64,000 bases of DNA, taken from assembly GCA_947623455.1 (NCBI GenBank), contig OX392528.1:55012322-55076321 (forward strand), read 5' to 3'. This document shows, in pieces, positions 21,598 to 35,486 of this stretch (positions within the stretch are counted from its first letter, which is position 1; every line of letters starts with the position of its first letter). The position numbers and the translations under genes are program-made. Under the pieces are notes generated by a model. It made no database searches, had not been told where the DNA came from, and was given only the letters and a program-made list of their open reading frames with translations. This DNA is from Mimachlamys varia (lineage: Eukaryota > Mollusca > Bivalvia > Pectinida > Pectinidae).

Positions 21598-22844
21598 CGG
21601 TTCAATGCTTAAATACTAGCCGATGGTACATGTACACCTAAAACAGTTATGATAGAAATCACTCTGAAATATACGTATTTTGTACTTTACCATTGCATGC
21701 TTTTAAAACAACATCAGATCAAATTATTTTCAAAATGCACTGACACCAAAATGTTCTTGGTATCGTCACCTAGTTCTATGGTATCTATAGAAACAATCCG
21801 TTGCCGAGCAACCTAGTCAGTTTGCAATGACAAATGCATCTATATACGTATTCAGCAATGAGACATAGTCAGTGATTAAAACATAAAGCAATGCATTTTT
21901 TGTAACACCTTATGATTTCGGAAATTACAATTTTAAAGGCGTTGAAACTCCCCAACAACATAGAACTCAATACCAAGTCTGATACGTCAGTTGTCTTCCC
22001 TGTCAACACCAACTATATACCTAGTTAACCGATGGTGTCGCCATTGACAACCCGCGCCAGAAAGTATGACAGCCATGACAGTTGATATGAGTTTTCCCTC
22101 ACACGTTTTGCTGTCTTCGGAACTGTCATTTCGGTAACAGATACTGTCCCAAAAATAATTAACGTACTTATTTCTGCTAGACATTTGACAATTATAATGA
22201 AAACTATGGACGTTTGGGAGCAGGTCACTTCTAAAACATATAAATTAGTGCTTATTCCACTCTTATTACAATGCACTTGTCATATCTGTGAGTTGACGGC
22301 AAGAGAACTATATGATGTATCGGAGAAATCTTTAGTATGCGTTGTCTTTCGAAGACATTAGACGGATAGAACGGCAATATTTTCTCTTCTGTTAAGACTA
22401 TACAGCATGCATATTTATACTTATATGAAATATGTACTATTCCATATCTTCAAGTATGAGTTACGGCTTTGTATGTTTGATTTTGTTTTTGTTTTTGGTT
22501 GGGTTTTTTTTTGGGGGGGGGGGGGGTAGCAAATATGATGTCAGCATTTCATCAGCAGCATCGCATGTCGTCTTTGAATTTGTTAAGTGTCCGTGTTCTA
22601 TTCTATCAGTTTTTGAAAACAATTTCTTTTTCCCCGATATTATGTAGTCGACGAGACAAGTGATCAGCTTATTTTGGATATCCATGTGCAAACTTAAACG
22701 ACATTGGACATATCTGCCAAATTTAATCTTACTTTGTGTTTCAGTCGTACATGTGTTCCATGGTAAAGAACATGTATCAACGCAATAAAAATGTTTTGAA
22801 GTTCCTAGTTGTAATAAAAATGGGGGAAATGATTGACTTTTGGT
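21598..22844. other. AT-rich sequence with a G14 run
   Basis: No gene recognised. A T-run followed by G14 lies at 22503-22526. The minus-strand open frame of 169 codons at 22461-22970 overlaps this run and the SINE next door and is judged spurious. Confidence 0.4.
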
Positions 22845-23235
22845 TGAGTGGGCGCAGGCGGTCGGGGGTACAATACCCAATGTCGTCTGAAACACGGAAT
22901 ATTCATACCTGTCTACACTCAACAACTCGGGTGGAGTATTGAAAGGTCTGGGGTCGATATTCCAGAACAAGATGATGTGGCACTTAATGCTGCTATTGGA
23001 AGCACGGTCACACTACAAACAGAACACAATGCTTCTTCTTTAACACCAACGCAGGCATACACACATAGGGATAAATTAGTCAGGTGGCATAGCAGTTCAT
23101 GCGAAATCCTCAACGATGTATTGATTAATGTCTATGCTAATTTATTGATTGTACAATTGTATCTGTGTGCACTGTGAAGCGCCTTTAGGTCCTCTTATTC
23201 TAGAATGAGAGTGTTTATATCAAATATTACATATT
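22845..23235 (+). mobile_element. tRNA-derived SINE, family S2, diverged copy
   Basis: Aligns along most of its length with 35487-35993. Shared blocks include aggcggtcgggg, gtggagtat, tggaagcacggtcac or its equivalent, actacaaacagaacacaat and the tail gaagcgcctttaggt..tatcaaatatt. The A-box half of the tRNA head is eroded. Both copies give similar spurious peptides (LQTEHN followed by a run of T/H/Y) because the SINE body itself is conserved. Confidence 0.7.
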
Positions 23236-24101
23236 TATACGACTTTTCGCATTTAAAATTTTGCACAATTGAATTTTCTTCGGCAGTTGAACATGGAATA
23301 ATTGACAATGTCTAATTGTTCGAGGTGCTTCATTAATATACATGTATATATATATCTGTCACAAACACAAAATATGATGTCCAAGGGCGATTTCAATGAA
23401 ATCAAATATGAACTCGTATTAAATCTCTTATCGATTCTTGTACGATGCGGTACTTTATATTTTTTATACAGATTCAAAACGGGAAAAAGTTGAAGACTTT
23501 GAGTACTTTTTGATAGCTAGATTCGTGTGGAACAAAATCCTTTGTTTTACCACCTTCTTTAGGACGCTCTAATCTAGCGGTTAATTGCGAAAGGGTCGAG
23601 CCTCCTTAATATCATTACATGTATGAAGACCCTCGGTGCATCCGGGCAAACAAGACCGATGCTTCCTCAGTTTGGGTACATTTATTATTTATATATCCGG
23701 GTTTAAATTTCTAACTTTTGATAAAAATCAAAATAACTAGTTTCATAATTGTTTTAAATTAGAGTTAACTTTTTACAATGGTCTGTTCTTGGCCTGTTGT
23801 TAGGAGATGGCTATATAAGTTGTACAGATCATTTGTAGTCATTTTGGACAGTGAGATACATGTTTAACGGCAACTCTCGCGATCACGAGAAGATAACACA
23901 CCCTCAAAGGATACCAATGGAGAAGATAGCATCGGGAATGTCAATAGAGAAGAGAAAGGAGAAAATATTACAATGGTTACAGTGGCTGAATTTTCTGTTA
24001 ACTAAGCACTGCTATGTCAGCATACACCGGTCGTATATACCGTTAACGACAGGATCCGTATGATACAGTATCCATGAGTGCTTATTTAAGCGTTGAGCTG
24101 C
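23236..24101. other. intergenic sequence, no feature seen
   Basis: No recognisable gene, repeat or RNA. Confidence 0.4.
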
Positions 24102-24267
24102 TTTCAGTTAGCATTCATAGGCAACATGAATGCCACCTGGACAAAGGCAATTTTAATGAAGCTCGCTGGCAGCTCAATACTTATATTCAGCATTTTAAGA
24201 ATCATGATAATGATGACGCCAGCATTGGGTCAGTGGCATCTATGGCCCTATGAATGCCAACTGAATT
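24102..24267. mobile_element. TIR element family C, copy 2
   Basis: The left arm 24102-24140 (tttcagttagcattcatagg, caacatgaatgccacctgg) is an imperfect inverted copy of 24231-24266 (ending ccctatgaatgccaactgaa). The arms are about 36 bp around a 90-bp centre. The same terminus recurs at 21331. It is a short non-coding MITE-like element. Confidence 0.6.
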
Positions 24268-27257
24268 CGGCATGATTATATAGAGAATATACCAGGCAAT
24301 GGTAAATATGATACCTTGACTGGAGCTATCGGTCTGTCATTTAAAGACCGATTCTTTACCAGACTGAGCACATTTGAAAGTTTAAATTTCTAACTTTTAA
24401 ATATTGATGTTTCTAATTACAATGCAAAAGTATATTAAAAAAGAATTTTTGGGGATTAAAATTTTACGCTTTCATGAATAATTACTTTTTAGTGTTCTTC
24501 TCTTCTAGACAAATAATTTGCGAAATTTTCAACAAATTAATCAGACATCGATGCGTCAGAACACAGTTGCAATTGACATTTTCCGCTCTAGATCCCCAAA
24601 ATTTCTATTTTTATTTCCAAAATATAAGCGATTTGCTGAATATGTAAGTAAAAACCGATTTTCAATATATTTATTATTTTATCAACAAATTTAAATCATC
24701 ATATAAAATTGCTCTTTACTTACAGAACCTACATTTTAACTGTAGCGGCAACATGTCGATCTATTGTACGTTGCTAATTTATCAGATCGTTTCAAACCTC
24801 GGCGCCAGCAAATTTGTGGACGATATTTCTGGAGAAAGAACGGGTTTTGCTTTGAAACCTTAGCTAGTGTGTGATACTGGGCCATACATGTGTTAGTTTC
24901 GGTGACTACATACCGGAAACACCGCTGTCTCTATTGCTACTTCTGCTCAAACCGAATCAGCGTGATGTTTGTGTCTAGACGCTGGGAGTCTTTGGCCGTT
25001 TCACAAACTTCTGGAACCAATTAATTCCCCCTATTCTTATTGTGTAATCATATTAAATTTCCAGCGCTTTTTTACAATAAATTTGCCACTTGATACACCA
25101 GAGAGGCATGAAATGCTGTCATCGTTACCAAAATGGCGACCTATGTCGTGTACAGTTTACGGTTTAGTCACGTTTACCCGTACTTCCGGTAGAAAACGTT
25201 TGTTTTATGATTATTTTTTTCTTAAAGTTTATGACCCATAACTCAGAGCTTGATGGTGTTGACTGGCGGTAAGGAACACTGTTTGCCTCGCAAAGGAAGC
25301 GAAACTTAACGGTGTCGATTGTATTCACGTGCGAGCATTCTATACAAACTGGACGAGTCTTGGTCGTGTGAGCGCTCTAGTTGCGGCTGTGCCTCATTTA
25401 GCGCAAGTAATAGGTCGAACAAATGGTGTGTATCAGACTTGCTACAAATAGAAGCCAGTGCTGACATGCCGACAACCCAACTCTCCGGCTCATTTCCCCG
25501 GCCCCTGGCGCTCGGGAACCCGAGTGCGGGCCCCTAAAGATATATACACACCGACCCTGTCTTGGCAAGATGTCTCTGTGAGAAACGCTGGTAGGCGAAA
25601 TGTCATGAGAAAAACTTCCCAAGTTCTCTTTAATATGCATGCATATCTACACTTGGATGTAGATAATGTGTTGGAATCTAACGAGATTTCACAAGCTCAG
25701 GTTATGCATGGATAAGCGTCGATGTGATTTGTAGCGATGGGGAAATACTTCAGTACATTTTTTTTTGCTGAAGACTTTCACCCGCAAAAAAACCGTAATG
25801 ATTTCCCTACTGTTGTTGAGTTCGTTCAAACACGCTCATTTTTTTAAAAAAAAAAAGGTGAATTATTTTTAGATGTCAAATTGGTACATATGTTTACAAA
25901 TGTTATTTAAAAGTCGCAACTGTTTAAATAAATCTATCAAAATCAATTCAAACTTGCGACCAAACCATATAGTTAATAAATGTTCAGGTAAAATTTTTAA
26001 TTTGGATTACCTCCCTTCCTGCGTAAATCGGTCCCGAACGTTTGATGGCAGACGGACACATGACCGCGGTCCTATTGGGCCATTATCTAGACAGGTCAAC
26101 CAGCATATAAACACATTACCTGTGTGATACCTGTCGGCACGAGCTGTAAAACTGACATGCGTATGATGTATGTATCGGACATATATGTGTGTAGATGTGT
26201 GTGTGTACTTTTATTGGCGGATATTATTAGTGAGGGAACAAATCTAGTATACGATTCTATACATACTTCGCCATTCTTCCATATAATTTTGATACCTTGA
26301 TTTCACGTGATAATATAGCGAACAAATGCGAACGATGAGTTGAAGAAAGTCATATACGTAAATAAAGCATGAATATTTGCTTTCAAACCGTTGAGAACGT
26401 ACATGTTTCTACGAAAACAATACCCCAAACAACAACAACAAAAACCTACAAAATCAGAATTTTCTTCGATTTCATTAAGATGTAAAATATCTGATATCGA
26501 AATATGGAATATTTCATTTTTGCAGATGTGGAACCATTTCGTAAAAGTTATTTTTTTTTGTCTTTCAAAAACCGTTATGCGGAGATTCTTATCCGAATTC
26601 GGATTTAATTGAATACAATTAGAAAACTTCAAAGAAAAAAATATCAATGAATTTAGAAAAAGAATAAATTTATAATCTTCAAAACGGCACTGTTTGCCAA
26701 TCATACACAGTTGTCGAAAGAGCAGACGACATGCGTGCTCCTTCGGACGCGTGGACAGACATCAGACGAAGCATGGACGCGATGAACCTGAATTATCGAA
26801 GATTTTTGAGGTGCACGTAAAGACCTCTGACGCGTCAACGAGTTTCTGTTCACTGGCTCTAGAAGTCGTTAGCTAGTCGTGGAAAAGAAATGGGGCGGAA
26901 AAAAATTCACTTTTAAACCGTTTAAAGGTGAGAGGTTGCCTTTTTATAGTTTGTAATAGTCTAGCTATCCGTGCGATCAAATGGAGGCAATTTTAATGGT
27001 AATCAATACCAAAGACAGAAAAGAGAGAAAAACCCGACAAAATTCCTGTAAACCATCAGAGTTGCAGGCAAACAAAACGTTGCTGAATATTGTCCCGTGA
27101 ATCTGACGATCATTGGATTCTTACCATTCAAAACTATCAATTTTTAGATTTATACAAATATGATAATTGTTCTACATGTATTTGTTTATGTAAGTATAAC
27201 GATTTCATCAATCACAAACATCGAATTCATTACTTAAATCAGAGATACAAGTGATTT
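24268..27257. other. AT-rich intergenic sequence left of the 34-bp satellite
   Basis: No confident gene. A GC-rich patch at 25480-25540 contains the hairpin ctcgggaacccgag and could be a decayed tRNA-like repeat. A 133-codon minus-strand frame at 26303-26704 starts with ATG but has no recognisable motif, and a frame of this length is not unexpected by chance in 64 kb. Confidence 0.35.
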
Positions 27258-30200
27258 CTATCACTACCCCGACTACTGACACACGGGATGTCTAACACAA
27301 CCCCGACTACTGACACACGGGATGTCTATCACTACCCCGACTACTGACACACGGGATGTCTATCACTTCCACGACTACTGACACACGGGATGTCTATCAC
27401 TACCCCGACTAATGACACACGAGATGTCTATCACTACCCCGACTACTGACACACGGGGTGTCTATCACTACCCCGACTATTGACACACGGGATGTCTATC
27501 ACTACCCCGACTACTGACACACGGGGTGTCTATCACTACCCCGACTACTGACACACGGGGTGTCTATCACTACCCCGACTACCGACACACGGGATGTCTA
27601 TCACTACCCCGACTACTGGCACACGGGATGTCTATCACTACCCCGACTACTGACACACGGGATGTCTAGTACTACCCCGACTACTGACACACGGGATGTC
27701 TAACACTACCCCGACTACTGACACACGGGATGTCTAGTACTACCCCGACTACTGACACACGGGATGTCTAACACTACCCCGACTACTGACACACGGGATG
27801 TCTATCACTACCCCGACTACTGACACACGGGATGTCTAGTACTACCCCGACTACTGACACACGGGATGTCTAACACTACCCCGACTACTGACACACGGGA
27901 TGTCTATCACTACCCCGACTACAGACACACGGGATGTCTATCACTACCCCGACTACTGACACACGGGGTGTCTATCACTACCCCGACTACCGACACACGG
28001 GATGTCTATCACTACCCCGACTACTGACACACGGGGTGTCTATCACTACCCCGACTACCGACACACGGGATGTCTATCACTACCCCTACTACTGACACAT
28101 TGGATGTCTATCACTACCCCGACTACTGATACACGGGATATCTATCACTACCCCGACTACTGACACACGGGGTGTCTATTAATATCCCGACTACTGACAC
28201 ACGGGATGTCTATCATTATCCCGACTACTGACACACGGGATGTCTATCTCTACCCCGACTACTGACACACGGGATGTCTATCACTATCCCGACTACTGAC
28301 ACACGGGATGTCTATCACTACCCCGACTACTGACACACGGGATGTCTATCACTACCCCGACCACTGACACACGGGATGTCTATCACTACCCCGACTACTG
28401 ACACACGGGATGTCTATCACTACCCCGACCACTGACACACGGGATGTCTATCACTACCCCGACTACTGACACACGGGATGTCTATCACTACCCCGACTAC
28501 TGACACACGGGATGTCTATCACTTCCACGACTACTGACACACGGGATGTCTATCACTACCCCGACTACTGACACACGGAATGTCTATCACTAATCCGACT
28601 ACTGACACACGGGGTGTCTATCACTACTCCGACTACTGACACACGGGGTGTCTAACACTACTCCGACTACTGACACACGGGTTGTCTATCACTACCCCGA
28701 CTACTGACACACGGGGTGTCTATCACTACTCCGACTACTGACACACGGGGTGTCTATTAATATCCCGACTACTGACACACGGGATGTCTATCATTATCCC
28801 GACTACTGACACACGGGATGTCTATCTCTACCCCGACTACTGACACACGGGATATCTATCACTACCCCGACTACTGACACACGGGTGTCTATCACTACCC
28901 CGACTATTGACACACGGGATGTCTATCACTACCACGACTACTGACGCACGGGGTGTCTATCACTACCCCGACTACTGACACACGGGATGTCTATCACTAC
29001 CCCGACTACTGACACACGGGATGTCTATCACTACCCCGATTTCTGACACACGGGATGTCTATCACTACCCCGACTACTGACACACGGGTTGTCTATCACT
29101 ACCCCGACTACTGACACACGGGATGTCTATCACTACCCCGACTACTGACACACGGGATGTCTATCACTACCCCGACTACTGACACACGGGATGTCTATCA
29201 CTACCCCGACTACTGACACACGGGATGTCTATCACTACCCCGACCACTGACACACGGGATGTCTATCACTACCCCGACTACTGACACACGGGATGTCTAT
29301 CACTACCCCGACCACTGACACACGGGATGTCTATCACTACCCCGACTACTGACACACGGGATGTCTATCACTACCCCGACTACTGACACACGGGATGTCT
29401 ATCACTTCCACGACTACTGACACACGGGATGTCTATCACTACCCCGACTACTGACACACGGAATGTCTATCACTAATCCGACTACTGACACACGGGGTGT
29501 CTATCACTACTCCGACTACTGACACACGGGGTGTCTAACACTACTCCGACTACTGACACACGGGTTGTCTATCACTACCCCGACTACTGACACACGGGTG
29601 TCTATCACTACTCCGACTACTGACACACGGGTTGTCTATCACTACCCCGACTACTGACACACGGGTTGTCTATCACTACCCCGACTACTGACACACGGGA
29701 TGTCTATCACTACCCCGACTACTGACACACGGGTTGTCTATCACTACCCCGACTACTGACACACGGGTTGTCTATCACTACCCCGACTACTGACACACGG
29801 GATGTCTATCACTACCCCGACTACTGACACGCGGGATGTCTATCACTACACCGACTAGTGACACACGGGATGTCTATCACTACCCCGACTACTGACACAC
29901 GGGATGTCTATCACTACCCCGACTACTGACACACGGGATGTCTATCACTACCCCGACTACTGACACACGGGATGTCTATCCATACCCCGACTACTGACAC
30001 ACGGGATGTCTATCACTACCCCGACTACCGACACACGGGATGTCTATCACTACCCCGACTACTGACACACGGGATGTCTATCACTACCCCGACTACTGAC
30101 ACACGAGATGTCTAATCACTACCTCGACTACTAACACACGGGATGTCTATCACTACCCCGACTACTGACACACGGGATGTCTATCACTACCCCGACTACT

Positions 30201-33200
30201 GACACACGAGATGTCTAATCACTACCTCGACTACTAACACACGGGATGTCTATCACTACCCCGACTACTGACACACGGGATGTCTATCACTACCCCGACT
30301 ACTGACACACGGGATGTCTATCACTACCCCTACTACTGACACATTGGATGTCTATCACTACCCCGACTACTGATACACGGGATATCTATCACTACCCCGA
30401 CTACTGACACACGGGGTGTCTATTAATATCCCGACTACTGACACACGGGATGTCTATCATTATCCCGACTACTGACACACGGGATGTCTATCTCTACCCC
30501 GACTACTGACACACGGGATATCTATCACTACCCCGACTACTGACACACGGGTGTCTATCACTACCCCGACTATTGACACACGGGATGTCTATCACTACCA
30601 CGACTACTGACGCACGGGGTGTCTATCACTACCCCGACTACTGACACACGGGATGTCTATCACTACCCCGACTACTGACACACGGGATGTCTATCACTAC
30701 CCCGATTTCTGACACACGGGATGTCTATCACTACCCCGACTACTGACACACGGGTTGTCTATCACTACCCCGACTACTGACACACGGGATGTCTATCACT
30801 ACCCCGACTACTAACACACGGAATGTCTATCACTACTCCGACTACTGACACACGGAATGTCTATCACTAGTCCGACTACTGACACACGGGTTGTCTATCA
30901 CTACCCCGACTACTGACACACGGGATGTCTATCACTACCCCGACTAATGACACACGGGATGTCTATCACTACCCCGATTTCTGACACACGGGATGTCTAT
31001 CACTACCCCGACTACTGACACACGGGATGTCTATCACTACCCCGACTACTGACACACGGGATGTCTATCACTACCCCGACTACTGACACACGGGATGTCT
31101 ATCACTACCCCGACTACTGACACACGGGATGTCTATCACTACCCCGACTACCGACACACGGGATGTCTATCACTACCCCGACTACTGACACACGGGATGT
31201 CTATCACTACCCCGACTACTGACACACGAGATGTCTAATCACTACCTCGACTACTAACACACGGGATGTCTATCACTACCCCGACTACTGACACACGGGA
31301 TATCTATCACTACCCCGACTACTGACACACGAGATGTCTAATCACTACCTCGACTACTAACACACGGGATGTCTATCACTACCCCGACTACTGACACACG
31401 GGATGTCTATCACTACCCCGACTACTGACACACGGGATGTCTATCACTACCCCTACTACTGACACATTGGATGTCTATCACTACCCCGACTACTGATACA
31501 CGGGATATCTATCACTACCCCGACTACTGACACACGGGGTGTCTATTAATATCCCGACTACTGACACACGGGATGTCTATCATTATCCCGACTACTGACA
31601 CACGGGATGTCTATCTCTACCCCGACTACTGACACACGGGATATCTATCACTACCCCGACTACTGACACACGGGTGTCTATCACTACCCCGACTATTGAC
31701 ACACGGGATGTCTATCACTACCACGACTACTGACGCACGGGGTGTCTATCACTACCCCGACTACTGACACACGGGATGTCTATCACTACCCCGACTACTG
31801 ACACACGGGATGTCTATCACTACCCCGATTTCTGACACACGGGATGTCTATCACTACCCCGACTACTGACACACGGGTTGTCTATCACTACCCCGACTAC
31901 TGACACACGGGATGTCTATCACTACCCCGACTACTAACACACGGAATGTCTATCACTACTCCGACTACTGACACACGGAATGTCTATCACTAGTCCGACT
32001 ACTGACACACGGGTTGTCTATCACTACCCCGACTACTGACACACGGGATGTCTATCACTACCCCGACTAATGACACACGGGATGTCTATCACTACCCCGA
32101 TTTCTGACACACGGGATGTCTATCACTACCCCGACTACTGACACACGGGATGTCTATCACTACCCCGACTACTGACACACGGGATGTCTATCACTACCCC
32201 GACTACTGACACACGGGATGTCTATCACTACCCCGACTACTGACACACGGGGTGTCTATCATTACCCCGACTCCTGACACACGGGATGTCTATCACTATC
32301 CCGACTACTGACACACGGGATGTCTATCACTACCCCGACTACTGACACACGGGATGTCTATCACTACCCCGACTAATGACACACGGGATGTCTATCACTA
32401 CTCCCGACTACTGACACACGGGATGTCTAACACAACCCCGACTACTGACACACGAGATATCTATCACAACCCCGACTACTGACACACGGGATGTCTATCA
32501 CTACCCCGACTACTGACACACGGGATGTCTATCACTATCCCGACTACTGACACACGGGATGTCTATCACTACCCCGACTACTGACACACGGGATGTCTAT
32601 CACTATCCCGACTACTGACACACGGGATGTCTATCACTACCCCGACTACTGACACACGGGATGTCTATCACTACCCCGACTACTGACACACGGGATGTCT
32701 ATCACTACCCCGACTACTGACACACGGGATGTCTATCACTACCCCGACTACTCACACACGGGATGTCTATCACTACTCCGACTACAGACACACGGGATGT
32801 CTATCACTACCCCGACTACTGACACACGGGATGTCTATCATTACCCCGACTACTGACACACAGGATGTCTTTCACTACCCCGACTACTGACACACGGGAT
32901 ATCTATCACTATCCCGACTACTGACACACGGGATGTCTATCACTACTGACACACAGGATGTCTATCACTACCCCGACTACTGACACACGGGATGTCTATC
33001 ATTACCCCGACTACTGACACACAGGATGTCTTTCACTACCCCGACTACTGACACACGGGATATCTATCACCACCCCGACTACTGACACACGGGATGTCTA
33101 TCACTACCCCGACTACTGACACACGGGATGTCTATCACTACCCCGACTACTGACACACGGGATGTCTATCACTACCCCGACTACAGACACACGGGATGTC

Positions 33201-33846
33201 TATCACTACCCCGACTACTGACACACGGGATGTCTATCACTACCCCGACTACTGGCACGCGGGTTGTCTATCACTACCCCGACTACTGACACACGGGATG
33301 TCTATCACTACCCCGACTACTGACACACGGGATGTCTATCATTACCCCCACTACTGACACACGGGTTGTCTATCACTACCCCGACTACTGACACACGGGA
33401 TGTCTATCATTACCCCGACTACTGACACACGGGATGTCTATCACTACCCCGACTACTGACACACGGGATGTCTATCATTACCCCCACTACTGACACACGG
33501 GTTGTCTATCACTACCCCGACTACTGACACACGGGATGTCTATCACTATCCCGACTACTGACACACGGGATGTCTATCACTATCCCGACTACTGACACAC
33601 GGGATGTCTATCACTACCCCGACTACTGACACACGGGATGTCTATCACTACCCCGACTACTGACACACGGGATGTCTATCACTACCCCGACTACTGACAC
33701 ACGGGGTGTCTATCACTAACCCGACTACTGACCCACGGGATGTCTATCACTACCCCGACTACTGACACACGGGATGTCTATCACTACCCCGACTACTGAC
33801 ACACGGGATGTCTATCACTACCCCGACTACTGACCCACGGGGTGTA
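27258..33846. repeat. 34-bp satellite/minisatellite, about 194 units
   Basis: The monomer reads gggatgtctatcactacccc followed by gactactgacacac, 34 bp. Common variants are ggggtgtc, gggttgtc, gaatgtc, cgattt and cgaccact. Rare 1-base indels (gggtgtc, taatcac) label particular copies. Diagnostic variants recur at 2244 bp (66 units), 1666 bp (49 units), 1123 bp (33 units +1) and 883 bp (26 units -1), so large blocks were copied within the array. Units follow each other with no spacers, so it is not a CRISPR array. 34 is not a multiple of 3 and stops are frequent, so it is non-coding. Confidence 0.97.
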
Positions 33847-33854
33847 AAATGGAA

Positions 33855-34680
33855 ATGCGTAAAGTACTTTTTCCATGGTTCAACGTTCGACGTTCGGCCG
33901 TTGTCCGGCGTCAACTTTTTTCAAAAACCAAAATGCCAAATACCATGATATTGGGCCAGTCGCATGCTAGGGTGAAAGGCTAGAAAGTTTGTCCAAATAA
34001 ATGACCTTGACTCACTTTCAATGGCATAATGATCAAATGTCTTAAATCATTAAGTGACATTTGCTCTATAACCAAAAGGCCCAATTTCCTGATATTGGGC
34101 CTGTAGCATGCTAGAGGGTTACTTAGTTTGTTTAATTGCATTGCAATGACCCACTTTCAAGGTCACATGGATCAAACGGTTTAAAATATCCAAACAACTT
34201 CTTCTAAATAACTAAAAGGTCCAGGATTCATATCTGGCATGTGGATGGTAGCATAAGTGGTACAAACATTGTTAGTATAATGACCTTGACCCACTTTCAA
34301 GGCCACAAGGTCAGAAATTTCAAAATCTTTGAACGACTTCTTCTAAATAACCAAAGCTCCCAGGTACTGATATTTGGGGGGGGGGGGGATTCTAAGTTTG
34401 TTCAAATGAACGGATTTAATCCACTTTTAAGGTGAAATGGGTATTATCAAAATCTTCAAGCAACTTCTCTATAGCTAAAACGCCAAGGGTACATGTATGT
34501 TTATTGATATTGGGCAAGAATTGAAGACTTAAGAATCAGTCTTCTATGGTGTCATATGAATTGTACACAAATATTATGTATATAGCTGTATTTTAGTCCA
34601 CAGTTAAACATTTCATGTATGAGATTAAAAGTAGGTAAGCGATTCAGGCCCATTGGGCCTCTTGTATTCATTTTTTCCTG
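33855..34680 (+). mobile_element. degenerate 127-147 bp tandem-repeat element, pearl/Helitron-like
   Basis: After a head with ttcgacgttcggccgttgtc and cggcgtcaacttttt come about five diverged units beginning near 33928, 34073, 34214, 34341 and 34475. Each has an accaaaaggccca-like start, tgatattgggcc, agtttgtt.aaat, then gaccttgacccactttcaag. It ends in the hairpin-forming aggcccattgggcctcttgt at about 34646-34665. Short diverged tandem repeats inside a bounded element are typical of bivalve pearl elements and Helentron-associated elements. The assignment is inferential. A G13 run sits at 34376-34388. Confidence 0.55.
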
Positions 34681-34754
34681 AATAATTAATTAATCAAACA
34701 TTTTTTTTGTATATATTTGCGTTACTTTAAAGTAAACGACATTGACGGAACAGT

Positions 34755-34905
34755 CATGATTTGAATAAATCATGCGCCAATAATAAACGTGGTCACTTGA
34801 TCGTTTGACGCAGGGGCGTTCCCCGTTTTGTCCGAAGCCAAGCGGCAAAACGCTCCCTGAGCAAGATTGATATATTACGTCATAAGTTGACCACTTGACC
34901 GGTTG
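34755..34905 (+). repeat. dispersed repeat family B, copy 3 (carries empty site)
   Basis: Reads gcgccaataataaac, then tgatcgtttgacgcaggggc, cgaagccaagcgg and acgtcataagttgaccactt. It aligns with copy 1 at 4268-4403 and continues across the point where copy 1 carries the 78-bp insertion. Confidence 0.6.
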
Positions 34906-35486
34906 TACATGTATCGTAGGTAGCTGTTTTCAGTTGTTTATTCATGTAAAGAAGAAACAATAATATTCAACGGAACAGATTCATGTAACATTTTTTACTT
35001 TTGTTTTCATTTTTTTCGGACGCTGTTAAACGCAACAGACATGCCAACGCAATCGTCAACGATAAATTGATACGACCCATTGTTCCTTGAACGAAACGTT
35101 TCGCCCTGAAATGGAAACCTATGTACCATTTTTGTTTTACATTTAGACTATGATTAAGCTACCTCGGTGTCACGACAAAAACACGACCACGACCAAATCT
35201 AAACACACGTACGTCATTTCTTTTTTAAATGGTAAATCGAGAATTTAAATTGTGAAACGAGAATCCAGAAACTGCAGTTTTCGTTGCTTCGTGTTGTACT
35301 GAATTTTAAAAAAAAAGGGAATTCTGGTACTTTCGCCATTTCACCCTAAAAGACGAAACAACGAGAATTAAACTACATGTAGCTATACTTTTTTTCTCTC
35401 TCATTACTGGCCTGTCTAGGGCAATACATATATGATCGCTGTGGTTGTAATAAATACACACCTACCCATGCACTACAGCATCGGGG
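34906..35486. other. AT-rich sequence, no feature seen
   Basis: No recognisable gene or repeat. Confidence 0.4.

Noticed and set aside
22461..22970. 169-codon minus-strand frame, the longest in the window
   Set aside because: It spans a G14/T run (giving poly-Pro/Lys) and the antisense of an S2 SINE copy; no coherent domain.
25480..25540. tRNA-like or SINE head in the GC-rich patch
   Set aside because: Contains a short perfect hairpin and a gggttcccgag-like box on the minus strand, but no A box at the right distance and no second copy in the window.
26303..26704. 133-codon minus-strand frame with ATG
   Set aside because: No motif, overlapping frame on the other strand, and a length expected about once by chance in AT-rich DNA of this size; kept only as a note.
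27258..33846. CRISPR-like array (34-bp repeats)
   Set aside because: Units are contiguous with no spacers, vary in sequence, and the context is a eukaryotic genome; it is a satellite.
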